In this document: positions 29,904 through 39,257 of the stretch, piece after piece
Layout: every line of letters begins with the position of its first letter
Position numbering within the stretch: the stretch's first letter is position 1
From: Bradyrhizobium sp. LHD-71
Lineage (GTDB): Bacteria > Pseudomonadota > Alphaproteobacteria > Rhizobiales > Xanthobacteraceae
NCBI RefSeq assembly: GCF_031157255.1
Contig: NZ_JAVIFX010000003.1
Span: 310,001-374,000 of the forward strand
DNA: 64,000 nt
Reading direction: 5' to 3'
Program-made: the position numbers and the translations under genes
The notes under the pieces: generated by a model
The model's database searches: none
The model's input: only the letters and a program-made list of their open reading frames with translations
Told to the model about the DNA's origin: nothing

Positions 29904-32543
29904 ATGCAGGATTGGATTGTCAGGTACGAGCGGAGTCTCGCGGGGCTTGTAACATGCATCGGCGCGTCGGTGTGGTTCAGCTCGGCCGCGCACGCGTTCG
30001 ACCTCGCGCGCTCCTACACCCTGACGATCTGGGAATTGATCGCTGCGGCCGGAATTCTGGCAGCATTCTTCGTTTCTGTTCTGATCTGGATCTATTCCGC
30101 CCATCGCCGTCTGAAATTGCGTCAGCGTCGCCGGGCGAAATTCGCCTCGTCCGCGCTCAACAACATGCCGCACGGCATCGTCATGGTCGATGCGCGCCGA
30201 CGCATGGTCTTCTGCAACGATCGATACCTGGAGATCTACCGCTTGTCGCGGTCGGAACTTCGCAATCGCATGCCGTTCTCCGAGGTCCTGGCGCTCCGCA
30301 AGGCGCGCGGCACTTTTGACGGCGATCCGTATGTTGAGGCGCGCCCCGGAGAGGCCCCCGACAACTACATCCGCGACATCGACGACGGCCGCGCGATCAA
30401 GGTGTCACGGCGGTGGCTGCCGGGCGGCGGCTTCATCACCGTCCACGAGGACTTCAGCGAGCAGCGGACATTGTCGCGCCAGCTTGCCACGACCAAGAGC
30501 TTCCTGGAATCGGTGATCGACAACATCCCGGTCTGTGTTGCCGTGAAGAACATCGACGACGGCAGATACGTCCTTGCCAACCGGGCTTTCGAACAGTTCA
30601 GCCGCTTTGCGCGTCGGAAGATCGTCGGCCATCGCGCCGAAGAGATTTTCACACCGCAATCGGCCAAAGCAGTCGTGCAGGCGGATGAAGAAGCGATCGC
30701 TTCGCCGAGCGGCGATCTCAGCATGGAAGTCGTCGTCGAGCGTGGATCGCAGAGGCGCGTGCTCGGTGCGCGTCGTGTGGTCGCCCGCGACGAAACCGGC
30801 GACCCGAAGTTTCTGATCACGCTGTTCGAGGATGTGACCGAGCAGCGCGGGCTGTCGAAGGAGGTTGAAGAGACCAAGAAGTTTCTCGAGCTCGTGCTCG
30901 ACCATATCCCGACCTCGGTGGCGGTCAAACGCGTCGACGATCGCAAGTATGTGCTTGTCAACCGCCACGCCGAGAAGTTCATGGGGCGGTCGCGCCAGCA
31001 GATGATCGGGCAAAGGATCGAGAATTTCGATTCGAAGGACCGTGCGACGTTCATCAATCACCGCGACAGTACGGCGATCCGCATGAAGGGCGAGGTCATC
31101 AGCGAGGAATATCCGGTGCCGTCGGAAGCCGGGTTGCGTCTCTACATGTCCCGCCGCGTCGCCATTCTCGATGACAAGGGCGAGCCGCAATACCTGATTC
31201 AGACCAACGAAGACGTCACCGACCGCCGCCAGACCGAGTCGCGGATGGCGCATATGGCATATCATGACGGCCTGACCGATTTGCCCAACCGGGTCGCGTT
31301 CGTGCAGGCACTGTCGCAGATGATCGATGCCTGCGCCGGATCGGACGAGTTCGCCGTGCTGTCGATCGATCTTGACCGGTTCAAGGAGGTCAACGACGTC
31401 TTCGGTCACGAGGTCGGCGACAAGCTGCTGGTCGAGGTCTCGCGCAGAATCCAGCTTGCCGCGCAAGGAGCGGTGGTTGCGCGGCTTGGCGGCGACGAGT
31501 TTGGTCTGATCATCGACGGCGTGCAGCCGGCGGCGGGCAAGGCCCTCGCCGAGCGGCTGATCGAGACGATGCAGACGGAATTTGTCATCGACCAGAAGAT
31601 CATCCACATCGGCGTTACGGCCGGTGTTGCGCTGTTTCCGCATAACGGGAGCGTCCCCGCAGCGCTGTTGGCGAATGCCGACGTCGCCTTGTTCCGTGCG
31701 AAGGCGCAAGCCCGCGGTTCGGTTTGCGTGTTCGAGGCGGAGATGGACCAGCAGATCCGCGACCGGCGTGCGATGCATCACGAACTGTCGCAGGCCATCA
31801 AGAACGGCGAACTGACGTTGAACTATCAGCCGCTGGCCAAGATCGGCAAGGACGTGGTCGGATTCGAGGCGCTGGTGCGATGGAATCATCCGACCCGAGG
31901 CATGGTATCTCCGGGTGTGTTCATTCCGCTGGCCGAGGAGAGCGGCCTGATCGTCGAGATGGGGCAGTGGATTTTGCAGGCGGCCTGCAGGGAAGCTGCA
32001 TCTTGGCCGCGGCCGCTGCAGATCGCGGTGAATCTCTCGCCGGTGCAGTTCCTGCACGGCGACCTGGTTTCGCTGGTTCACTCGATCCTGCTCGAGACCG
32101 GCCTGTCGCCGGGGCGTCTCGAGCTCGAGATCACCGAAGGTGTCCTGATCGGCGATTTCGATCGCAGCCTGGCGCTGCTGCGTCGGCTGAAGGCGCTTGG
32201 CGTGCGTATCGCGATGGACGATTTCGGCTCGGGCTATTCCTCGCTGTCCTATCTGCAGTCGTTTCCATTCGACAAGATCAAGATCGACCGCGAGTTCGTC
32301 ATGAATCTCGGCCGCAATGCGCAGTCGGCGGCAATCATTCGCGCGGTCATTGGCCTCGGTCACGGTCTCGACGTGCCGATCGTCGCCGAGGGCGTCGAGA
32401 CCCAGGAGCAGCTCGCCTTCCTCGCAAGCGAATCCTGCGACCAGGTTCAGGGATATTTCATCGGCAAGCCGGCGCCGATCCAGCAGTATGCCGAGCTCGT
32501 CGGGCACAGCCGTGGTACAGGCGGCATACGCCGGATCAGCTGA
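29904..32543 (+). CDS. PAS-GGDEF-EAL c-di-GMP turnover protein
   Basis: An 879-residue inner-membrane protein. A hydrophobic N-terminus (about 8-25 and 45-65) may give two membrane helices. Three PAS domains follow; the second and third (FLESVIDNIPVCVAVK and FLELVLDHIPTSVAVK) look duplicated. The GGDEF motif is at 529-533 and the EAL motif at 655-657 (FEALVRW). The EAL loop 6 motif DDFGSGYSS (Asp772-773) and the AEGVET element are intact, so phosphodiesterase activity is likely. No RxxD inhibitory site precedes GGDEF. The product can make or break c-di-GMP in response to a PAS signal. Confidence 0.93.
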   Translation: MQDWIVRYERSLAGLVTCIGASVWFSSAAHAFDLARSYTLTIWELIAAAGILAAFFVSVLIWIYSAHRRLKLRQRRRAKFASSALNNMPHGIVMVDARRRMVFCNDRYLEIYRLSRSELRNRMPFSEVLALRKARGTFDGDPYVEARPGEAPDNYIRDIDDGRAIKVSRRWLPGGGFITVHEDFSEQRTLSRQLATTKSFLESVIDNIPVCVAVKNIDDGRYVLANRAFEQFSRFARRKIVGHRAEEIFTPQSAKAVVQADEEAIASPSGDLSMEVVVERGSQRRVLGARRVVARDETGDPKFLITLFEDVTEQRGLSKEVEETKKFLELVLDHIPTSVAVKRVDDRKYVLVNRHAEKFMGRSRQQMIGQRIENFDSKDRATFINHRDSTAIRMKGEVISEEYPVPSEAGLRLYMSRRVAILDDKGEPQYLIQTNEDVTDRRQTESRMAHMAYHDGLTDLPNRVAFVQALSQMIDACAGSDEFAVLSIDLDRFKEVNDVFGHEVGDKLLVEVSRRIQLAAQGAVVARLGGDEFGLIIDGVQPAAGKALAERLIETMQTEFVIDQKIIHIGVTAGVALFPHNGSVPAALLANADVALFRAKAQARGSVCVFEAEMDQQIRDRRAMHHELSQAIKNGELTLNYQPLAKIGKDVVGFEALVRWNHPTRGMVSPGVFIPLAEESGLIVEMGQWILQAACREAASWPRPLQIAVNLSPVQFLHGDLVSLVHSILLETGLSPGRLELEITEGVLIGDFDRSLALLRRLKALGVRIAMDDFGSGYSSLSYLQSFPFDKIKIDREFVMNLGRNAQSAAIIRAVIGLGHGLDVPIVAEGVETQEQLAFLASESCDQVQGYFIGKPAPIQQYAELVGHSRGTGGIRRIS

Positions 32544-32752
32544 CACCGGTGCCGCCCCGGCGCCACTCCTGTGCCTGTCTACAGCGCATGCCGGACCGTT
32601 GCGTTGCGCAGCCGGCGGAAAGCATCGAGCAGCCGACAAGTTTGCCGGGCAAATCCTGTGGCCGCGCCGGTCGATGCGGTTGAGTGGCCGTTTATTCGCC
32701 GCTACCAATTGGCCGCGGCAGCAGCTGTCGTTGCCGTGCGGGACAGACAAGA

Positions 32753-33898
32753 ATGGTTCAGGATTTGCCCTCGGCGGAGGCGCCGGCTGCAGACAAATCC
32801 GGCGGTGAAGACAAGCCGCTGTTGCGCATTGCGTCGGTGAGCAAGCGGTTCGGCGGCGTGCGCGCCGTCGACGACCTGTCCCTCGATATCCGCTCCGGCG
32901 AATTCTTCGCGCTGCTGGGGCCGTCGGGGTGCGGCAAGAGCACCCTGTTGCGGATGCTCGCCGGTTTCGAAACGCCCGACGCAGGCCGCATCCTTCTTGA
33001 TGGCGCCGACATCGTAGCCGTCCCGCCGCATCAGCGGCCGATCAACATGATGTTTCAGAACTACGCGCTGTTCCCGCATCTCGACGTTGCGGGCAACATC
33101 GCCTTCGGTCTGAAGAGGGCGGGCATGCGGCGTGCCGACATCGGGACCCGTGTCGCCGAAATGCTGGCGTTGACGCAGCTGCAAGGGCTTGAGCGACGGC
33201 GGCCGGACCAGTTGTCCGGCGGCCAGCGCCAGCGCGTGGCGCTCGCACGCTCGTTGGCGCTTCGCCCGCGCATGCTGCTGCTCGACGAGCCGCTCGCTGC
33301 CCTCGACCGCAAGCTTCGCGCAAGCACGCAGGCAGAGCTGCAGGAGGTGCAGCGCAGGCTCGGCACCACCTTCATCATCGTCACGCACGATCAGGACGAG
33401 GCGATGACCGTGGCCGACCGCATTGGCGTGATGAACGGTGGCCGCCTCATCCAGGTTGCGAGCCCGCGCGAGCTCTATGAGACGCCGAATTCGTCCTGGG
33501 TCGCAAGCTTCGTCGGCGACGTCAATTTTATCGACGGTCTCGTAGTATCGCAGAAGGGCAGTCTTCTCACGCTGCGGACCGAGGAGGCCGGCACCGTCAT
33601 CGTGACCAGCACGATCCGGCCGGTCGCCGGCATGACGGTGCAGATCGCGATCCGGCCGGAGAAGATCCGGATCTCGTCCGAGACCGCGTCGGGCGAAATC
33701 GCCAACGCGTTGCGCGGCGAGATCGTCGAGGTCAACTATCTCGGCGGCGTCTCGGTCTATTCGGTGCGGCTGTCGTCTGGCTCGCTGATGCGGGTGACAG
33801 CAGCCAATCTGGTTCGTTCGGAGACCGGCTTTTTCGCGCCGGGGCAGCGCGTGTCGCTGTCGTTTTCTCCTGACGCCTGCATCGTGCTGGACAAGTGA
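32753..33898 (+). CDS. potA: ABC transporter ATP-binding protein, spermidine/putrescine type
   Basis: A 381-residue ATPase. Walker A GPSGCGKST is at 56-64, the signature LSGGQRQRVALARSL near 154, Walker B MLLLDEPLAALD near 176, and the switch His in IVTHDQDEAMT. The C-terminal half has a TOBE domain typical of Pot/Mal/Ugp subunits. The two following permease genes belong to the PotB/PotC family, so polyamine import is the best guess; other compatible solutes are possible. The gene starts the operon and overlaps none. ATG 32753 is preferred to an in-frame ATG at 32684. Confidence 0.9.
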   Translation: MVQDLPSAEAPAADKSGGEDKPLLRIASVSKRFGGVRAVDDLSLDIRSGEFFALLGPSGCGKSTLLRMLAGFETPDAGRILLDGADIVAVPPHQRPINMMFQNYALFPHLDVAGNIAFGLKRAGMRRADIGTRVAEMLALTQLQGLERRRPDQLSGGQRQRVALARSLALRPRMLLLDEPLAALDRKLRASTQAELQEVQRRLGTTFIIVTHDQDEAMTVADRIGVMNGGRLIQVASPRELYETPNSSWVASFVGDVNFIDGLVVSQKGSLLTLRTEEAGTVIVTSTIRPVAGMTVQIAIRPEKIRISSETASGEIANALRGEIVEVNYLGGVSVYSVRLSSGSLMRVTAANLVRSETGFFAPGQRVSLSFSPDACIVLDK

Positions 33899-33901
33899 GC
33901 C

Positions 33902-34816
33902 ATGAGCGCGAGCCGCAATTTCGCCCGCCCGGCGCGCATCGCCGCGATCGCCCCCTATCTCTGGATGGTGGTCTTCTTTCTGGTGCCGTTTGCGTTCATC
34001 CTGAAGATCAGCCTGTCGCAGACCGCGATCTCGCAGCCGCCCTACGAGCCCGTGTTCGAGCTTGCACACGGCTGGCAGGGCCTGAAGGCCGCCGTCGGCC
34101 AACTCTCGATCGAGAACTTCCGCCTGCTTGCGTCCGACAATCTCTATGTGCTGTCGTATCTGCGCAGCGTCGCCGTGGCGGCGGTCTCCGCGCTCATTCT
34201 CGTGGTGCTCGGCTATCCGCTCGCTTATGGCATGTCGCGGCTGCCGCGCGGCTGGCAGCGAGTGGCGATCCTGGCGGTGATCGTGCCGTTCTGGACTTCG
34301 TTCCTGATCCGCATCTACGCCTGGATCAACGTCCTGCAGCGCGACGGCTTGCTGAATGACGTGCTGGTCGCGCTGAAGATCGTCAGCGCGCCGGTCGCGT
34401 GGCTGTCGACCGACACCGCAATGTACATCGGCATCGTCTATTCGTACCTGCCGTTCATGGTACTGCCGCTCTATGCGACGCTGTCGAAGATGGACACGTC
34501 GTTGCTGGAAGCCGCCGCCGACCTCGGCTGCTCGCGCTCACGTGCGTTCTGGCTCGTGACCTTTCCGTTGTCGCTACCCGGCATCGGTGCAGGCGCATTG
34601 TTGTGCTTCATCCCGATCATCGGCGAATTCGTGATCCCCGATCTGCTCGGCGGTTCCGGCCAGATGATGATTGGACAGACCCTGTGGGCGGAGTTCTTCA
34701 CCAACCGTGACTGGCCGGTGGCGTCGGCCATCGCGGTTGTGCTGCTGCTTGTGCTGCTGGCACCGCTCATCGTTTACGACCGGCTGCAGCGCAGGCAGCT
34801 CGAGGTGCAGTCATGA
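33902..34816 (+). CDS. potB: ABC transporter permease, PotB/PotH type
   Basis: A 304-residue membrane protein with six predicted helices. The EAA loop (EAAADLGCSRSRAFWLVTFPLSLPGI) contacts the ATPase. A long periplasmic N-terminal loop is typical of PotB/PotH. It starts three bases after the ATPase gene, and its end overlaps the next permease by four bases. Confidence 0.9.
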   Translation: MSASRNFARPARIAAIAPYLWMVVFFLVPFAFILKISLSQTAISQPPYEPVFELAHGWQGLKAAVGQLSIENFRLLASDNLYVLSYLRSVAVAAVSALILVVLGYPLAYGMSRLPRGWQRVAILAVIVPFWTSFLIRIYAWINVLQRDGLLNDVLVALKIVSAPVAWLSTDTAMYIGIVYSYLPFMVLPLYATLSKMDTSLLEAAADLGCSRSRAFWLVTFPLSLPGIGAGALLCFIPIIGEFVIPDLLGGSGQMMIGQTLWAEFFTNRDWPVASAIAVVLLLVLLAPLIVYDRLQRRQLEVQS

Positions 34817-35631
34817 GCGGGCGTCCGCTCACGCGACTGTCGCCGTTCAACATGGTGTCGCTGGCGCTCGGCTTCGCCTTTCTCTACCTGCCGCTCGTCA
34901 TTCTCGTCGTCTTTTCGTTCAACGCGTCGCGGCTGGTGAGCGTTTGGGGAGGATGGTCGCTCCGCTGGTATGCGGAACTCCTGAACGACCAGGCGATGCT
35001 CGAGGCGGCGTGGATGAGCCTGCGTGTCGGCGTCAGCTCGGCGACGCTCGCCACCGTTCTCGGCACGATGGCGGCCGTCGCCCTGTCGCGCGGCAGCGAT
35101 TTTCGCGGACGAACGCTGTTCTCAGGCATGCTGCATGCACCGCTGGTGATGCCCGAGGTCATTACCGGCCTGTCCTTGCTGCTGCTGTTCATTGCCGCCG
35201 GGGCCGAGCGCGGCTTCTGGACGGTCACGGCTGCACACACCACGCTGACGATGTGCTTCGTCGCAGTCATCGTGCAGTCCCGGCTCAATGGCCTTGACCG
35301 CAGTCTCGAAGAAGCTGCGATGGACCTTGGCTGCTCGCCCCTGCGCGCGTTTTTCGCCGTCACATTGCCGATGATCATGCCAGCGATCGCGGCAGCGTGG
35401 ATGCTGGCGTTTACCCTGTCGCTCGATGACCTGGTGATCGCGAGCTTCACCACCGGTCCTGGTGCTTCGACGTTGCCGATCCGGATCTATTCGGAAGTGC
35501 GGCTCGGCGTGAAGCCGCAGATCAACGCCATCTGCACGCTCATGGTCGCGTTCGTCGCGCTCGTGATCGTCGTTGCCTCGCTTGTGTCGAAACTGTCGGA
35601 GGCGAAGAGCGGCAGCGCCGCGCCACTGTAG
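34813..35631 (+). CDS. potC: ABC transporter permease, PotC/PotI type
   Basis: A 272-residue, six-helix permease that pairs with the preceding one. It carries the EAA loop EEAAMDLGCSPLRAFFAVTLPMIMPA and the conserved C-terminal SLDDLVIASFTTGPGASTLPIRIYSEVR of PotC/PotI. It ends the operon; no substrate-binding-protein gene follows or precedes it within this window. Confidence 0.91.
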   Translation: MSGRPLTRLSPFNMVSLALGFAFLYLPLVILVVFSFNASRLVSVWGGWSLRWYAELLNDQAMLEAAWMSLRVGVSSATLATVLGTMAAVALSRGSDFRGRTLFSGMLHAPLVMPEVITGLSLLLLFIAAGAERGFWTVTAAHTTLTMCFVAVIVQSRLNGLDRSLEEAAMDLGCSPLRAFFAVTLPMIMPAIAAAWMLAFTLSLDDLVIASFTTGPGASTLPIRIYSEVRLGVKPQINAICTLMVAFVALVIVVASLVSKLSEAKSGSAAPL

Positions 35632-35668
35632 ACCAGACGATGGCGGTGACTGCGCGCCGTTCGACGAG

Positions 35669-37576
35669 CTATTCCGTGCTCTTCTCAGCCGGCGCTGTGC
35701 CGGAACGCTGGCCGCCTGTGAGCCGCTCGATCGCCGATTTGACGGCGTCCCGCGCGCGCCGGTCGCGCACCGCATCCAGCAGCGGAGCAGAGGCGGGCGA
35801 GCGCCGCAGCAGGCTTTCGGAGTCGGGCAGGATCAGCGGATCGTCCCACGGCCCCTGGATGACAAACGGCAGTTCGAACGGGCGCGCAGCGCCAGCGGCG
35901 GAGACCAGGGTTGCGACCCCCTTCAGATCGAACTCACGCGAGGGGATCGATGCCGCGCCGGTCAGTGCCAACTGCACGGTCGGGCCGTCGAGGCGCACGT
36001 CTTCGGTGGTCGCTATGCCGTCGTTGAGCCGCAAGGCAACGTTGAGCGTGTCAAACGGTGTTCGGCCGGAGCGGAAATCGCCGGCACCGGACAGCGGTCG
36101 CCGTTCGAGCCGCTTGAGCAGCTGTTCGACGTTGAAGCCGGTGAGGGCGCCGTCCCTGCCGGTCAGGGTTGCCCGCCCGTCGAGCGACTGGGCGAGCCCG
36201 AACGGATTGGCGCCCACGGCCTCCAGCGTAACACCGAGCGTTCCTTTGCCCGCAATGCGGCGCATGCCGAACAGTTCGCCAAGGCAGGTTTCGAGGTCGA
36301 CGTCGAGCAGTTGAAACTGGGCCCTGACGCCGGCATTGGCGTCGGCGCGGGTGACGTTGAACGAACCTTTGGCGACGCCGCCGAACACCTGCGCCTCGCC
36401 GACGCTCAGCATCAAGGCGCCATCGCGAACGTTGAGGCCGAGCGCGGTACGGCCGATCCTGGTCTTGCCGACCGTCATCCGCGCGGCCGAGAGCCGCAAG
36501 TCGAGATCGTTGCCGGACAGGCCGCTCAAATCGAACGGCTGCCTGTTCCAGTCGCGTGAGCCGCCGGTCACCATGCGGATCGTCGAAATGTAAGGCGTGA
36601 TATCGAGCGTATCGGCCGCGAGCGTCCCGTGCAGCGTCTGCCGCCCGTTGCTACCATAGCTCATCACCCCTTCGGCGACATTGCCGTCGAGTTCGACATT
36701 GACGTTGGCGAGCGCGATCGACGTCTCAGTTGCGTTGGCGCGTGCCTTCAGCGAGAAGCGGCCAAATCCTGCGCCGGCAGGCAGATCGTGTCCGGCCCAT
36801 CGCAGTGCGTCGCGCAGCGACGCCGAATCGACCGTCAGGTTGCCGTCCAGCGCAAGGTTCGTGCGATTGGTGATAGTGCCATCGAATGCGATCTTGACGG
36901 GCGCGCTTGAGAAACGGGCGCGCAAGCCAGAACGCTCGCCGGACAGCGCCGAGGCGAAGTTGGCGATGCTCATGCTGCCATCGATCCGTTCGCCGCGCCA
37001 ATTGAAGTCGCCCGTCGCTGCGAACGAGCGCGAAATCGACGGCCACGCGAGCGACACGTCGATGTCGGCGATGACCTCGCTCAGGCCGCGCACATCGTCC
37101 TGATAGGTCAGGATTCCGTTCTTGATGCGGACTTCCGAAAACGAGACCGCACTTACGCCAGCCTTCGATTGCCCCTCCAGCCGCTCGATCAACGGCTCCC
37201 AATTCGACAAGCCGTCCGCTCCACGTCGGACAGTGATGCGCGGGTCGGTCAGAACGAGGTCGGCGATTTCGAATCGGCGCAGCACCAGCGCCAGCATTCG
37301 CAGGTTCGCGGTCAGCTCTTGGATGCTCAGCACCGCCTCGCCTGGGCCGCCGAGCCTGACGTCGCGATATGTGACGGTTGGCGTGGGAAAAAGCGAGACG
37401 GAGGTCTGGCCGGCAGTCAACTCCATGCCCGTGGCGGCGCGCACCTGCGCTTCCACCGCAGCCCGCACGGCGTCGCGATCGAGCAGCAGCGTGACCGATC
37501 CTGCGGCGAGCAGTGCCACGGCGACGAAGGCTGTGATCGACACTCCCAGACGTTTCAGTCCATGGGGTATTGGCAA
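35669..37576 (-). CDS. AsmA family protein
   Basis: A protein of about 635 residues with one N-terminal membrane helix (VSITAFVAVALLAAGSVTLLL) and a long periplasmic region of repeating beta structure. The AsmA signature segments are seen at the N-terminus (conversion of GRITLTPTPTVTYRDVRLG-type repeats) and near the C-terminus (FNVEQLLKRLERRPLSGAGDFRSG and FDTLNVALRLNDG). AsmA-like proteins bridge the inner and outer membranes and move phospholipids. The start is uncertain: TTG 37576 places the helix at the N-terminus, while ATG 37687 would add 37 residues. It converges with potC, 37 bases away. Confidence 0.88.
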   Translation of the reverse strand: MPIPHGLKRLGVSITAFVAVALLAAGSVTLLLDRDAVRAAVEAQVRAATGMELTAGQTSVSLFPTPTVTYRDVRLGGPGEAVLSIQELTANLRMLALVLRRFEIADLVLTDPRITVRRGADGLSNWEPLIERLEGQSKAGVSAVSFSEVRIKNGILTYQDDVRGLSEVIADIDVSLAWPSISRSFAATGDFNWRGERIDGSMSIANFASALSGERSGLRARFSSAPVKIAFDGTITNRTNLALDGNLTVDSASLRDALRWAGHDLPAGAGFGRFSLKARANATETSIALANVNVELDGNVAEGVMSYGSNGRQTLHGTLAADTLDITPYISTIRMVTGGSRDWNRQPFDLSGLSGNDLDLRLSAARMTVGKTRIGRTALGLNVRDGALMLSVGEAQVFGGVAKGSFNVTRADANAGVRAQFQLLDVDLETCLGELFGMRRIAGKGTLGVTLEAVGANPFGLAQSLDGRATLTGRDGALTGFNVEQLLKRLERRPLSGAGDFRSGRTPFDTLNVALRLNDGIATTEDVRLDGPTVQLALTGAASIPSREFDLKGVATLVSAAGAARPFELPFVIQGPWDDPLILPDSESLLRRSPASAPLLDAVRDRRARDAVKSAIERLTGGQRSGTAPAEKSTE

Positions 37577-37805
37577 AGGGTATCCTGAAAGATCACTGAG
37601 AAATGAGCGGCGCGAGATTCCAGAAGCGCGTCGATTTTCCAGCAACTTGGTCGCTTTTCTTGACGCTTTCAAGGCCGGCAGCCGCAAGCCCTAGCGATCA
37701 TTGACGCCCATTTGGAAAACCGCCTAATAGAGCGGATCAGGGCATCGCCATCGCCCGACGGCAGTTGGGTTTTTCCGTCTTGCTTACAGTCTTGGGTTTC
37801 CAGCC

Positions 37806-38513
37806 ATGAACAAGGTTTATCCGGACGCCAAATCGGCGCTCGCAGGCTTGCTGAAGGACGGCATGATGATCATGTCCGGCGGGTTCGGACTTTGCGGGAT
37901 CGCGGAAGCGCTTTCCGACGCGATTCGCGAATCCGGCGTTAAGAATTTGACCGTGGTCTCCAACAACGCGGGCGTGGACGGGATAGGCCTCAGCCGGCTC
38001 CTGGAGACGCGGCAGATCAAGAAAATGATCGCGTCATATGTCGGCGAGAACAAGCTGTTCGCCCAGCAGTATCTGTCCGGAGAGCTGGAATTGGAGTTCA
38101 ACCCGCAAGGCACGCTCGCTGAACGCATCCGTGCCGGTGGCGCGGGAATTCCGGCCTTCTTCACCAAGACGGGCGTCGGCACGCTGATCGCCGAGGGCAA
38201 GGAGGTGCGTGAGTTCGACGGCGAAAAGTACGTGATGGAGCGCGGGCTGTTCGCCGATCTCGCGATCGTCCACGCATGGAAGGGGGATACGGCCGGAAAT
38301 CTCGTCTTCCGCAAGACCGCGCGAAACTTCAATCCGATGATGGCGACGGCCGCCAAGGTCACCGTCGCTGAGGTCGAGCACCTCGTGCCGGCCGGCGAGA
38401 TCAATCCCGATCATATCCACACGCCCGGCGTGTTCGTGAAGCGCATGATCGAGGTCGGCACCGCCAACAAGCGCATCGAGTTCCGCAACACGCGCCCGCG
38501 GCCTGCGGCATAA
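37806..38513 (+). CDS. scoA: 3-oxoacid CoA-transferase subunit A
   Basis: A 235-residue alpha subunit of the CoA-transferase I family. It has the GGFGLCGIAE CoA-binding loop near residue 23 and the conserved PAFFTKTGVGT segment. With subunit B it transfers CoA from succinyl-CoA to acetoacetate or another 3-oxoacid, feeding ketone-body or PHB breakdown products to acetyl-CoA. The start ATG follows the previous gene by 118 bases; subunit B follows 24 bases after. Confidence 0.93.
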   Translation: MNKVYPDAKSALAGLLKDGMMIMSGGFGLCGIAEALSDAIRESGVKNLTVVSNNAGVDGIGLSRLLETRQIKKMIASYVGENKLFAQQYLSGELELEFNPQGTLAERIRAGGAGIPAFFTKTGVGTLIAEGKEVREFDGEKYVMERGLFADLAIVHAWKGDTAGNLVFRKTARNFNPMMATAAKVTVAEVEHLVPAGEINPDHIHTPGVFVKRMIEVGTANKRIEFRNTRPRPAA

Positions 38514-38537
38514 CGAACGATCTTTAAGGAGGTCATG

Positions 38538-39188
38538 ATGGCCTGGACTCGCGAACAGATGGCGGCCCGCGCGGCCAAGGAATTGCGCGACGGCTACTAT
38601 GTCAACCTCGGCATCGGCATTCCGACGCTGGTGTCGAACTACATCCCGAACGGTATCGATGTTCAGCTTCAGAGCGAGAACGGTATGCTCGGCATGGGCC
38701 CGTTCCCCTATGAGGGCGAAGAAGACGCGGACCTGATCAACGCCGGCAAGCAGACGGTCAGCGAACTGCCGTCGACCAGCTACTTCTCCAGCGCCGATTC
38801 GTTCGCGATGATCCGCGGCGGCCACATCGACCTGTCGATCCTCGGCGGTATGCAGGTTGCCGAAAACGGCGATCTCGCCAACTGGATGGTGCCCGGCAAG
38901 ATGGTCAAGGGCATGGGCGGCGCGATGGATCTCGTCGCCGGCGTCAAGCGCGTGCTGGTGGTCATGGAGCACGTCGCCAAGGACGGACCGAAGCTGCTGC
39001 ATCGCTGCACGCTGCCGCTGACCGGTGCGAATGTGGTGGACATGGTGGTGACCGACCTCGGCGTGTTCACCATCGACAAGCACGGCGACGGTGGCATGGC
39101 ACTGATCGAGCTTGCCGATGGCGTGACGCTCGACCAGGTGAAATCGAACACCGAGGCGTCGTTCCGCGTCGCATTGTCGAATACCTGA
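38538..39188 (+). CDS. scoB: 3-oxoacid CoA-transferase subunit B
   Basis: A 216-residue beta subunit. The catalytic Glu sits in the motif [11 protein letters not shown] (about residue 51). The [10 protein letters not shown] and [33 protein letters not shown] segments are conserved. A perfect AAGGAGG precedes two adjacent ATGs; spacing favours the second (38538). The pair with scoA forms one operon. Confidence 0.94.
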   Translation: MAWTREQMAARAAKELRDGYYVNLGIGIPTLVSNYIPNGIDVQLQSENGMLGMGPFPYEGEEDADLINAGKQTVSELPSTSYFSSADSFAMIRGGHIDLSILGGMQVAENGDLANWMVPGKMVKGMGGAMDLVAGVKRVLVVMEHVAKDGPKLLHRCTLPLTGANVVDMVVTDLGVFTIDKHGDGGMALIELADGVTLDQVKSNTEASFRVALSNT

Positions 39189-39257
39189 GGTGTCGATGCC
39201 TGCTCCCGTAGGAGCTGCGAGCTTCGAGCCGCTTCAGCGGGTGCTGACCGCCTTTCT

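Noticed and set aside
30405-32750. A 781-codon minus-strand open frame
   Set aside because: It is fully antisense to the PAS-GGDEF-EAL gene, with no domain and a composition expected from high-GC third-position bias. The same holds for long frames at 1331-2737, 22773-24281, 32702-34102 and 56659-58203.
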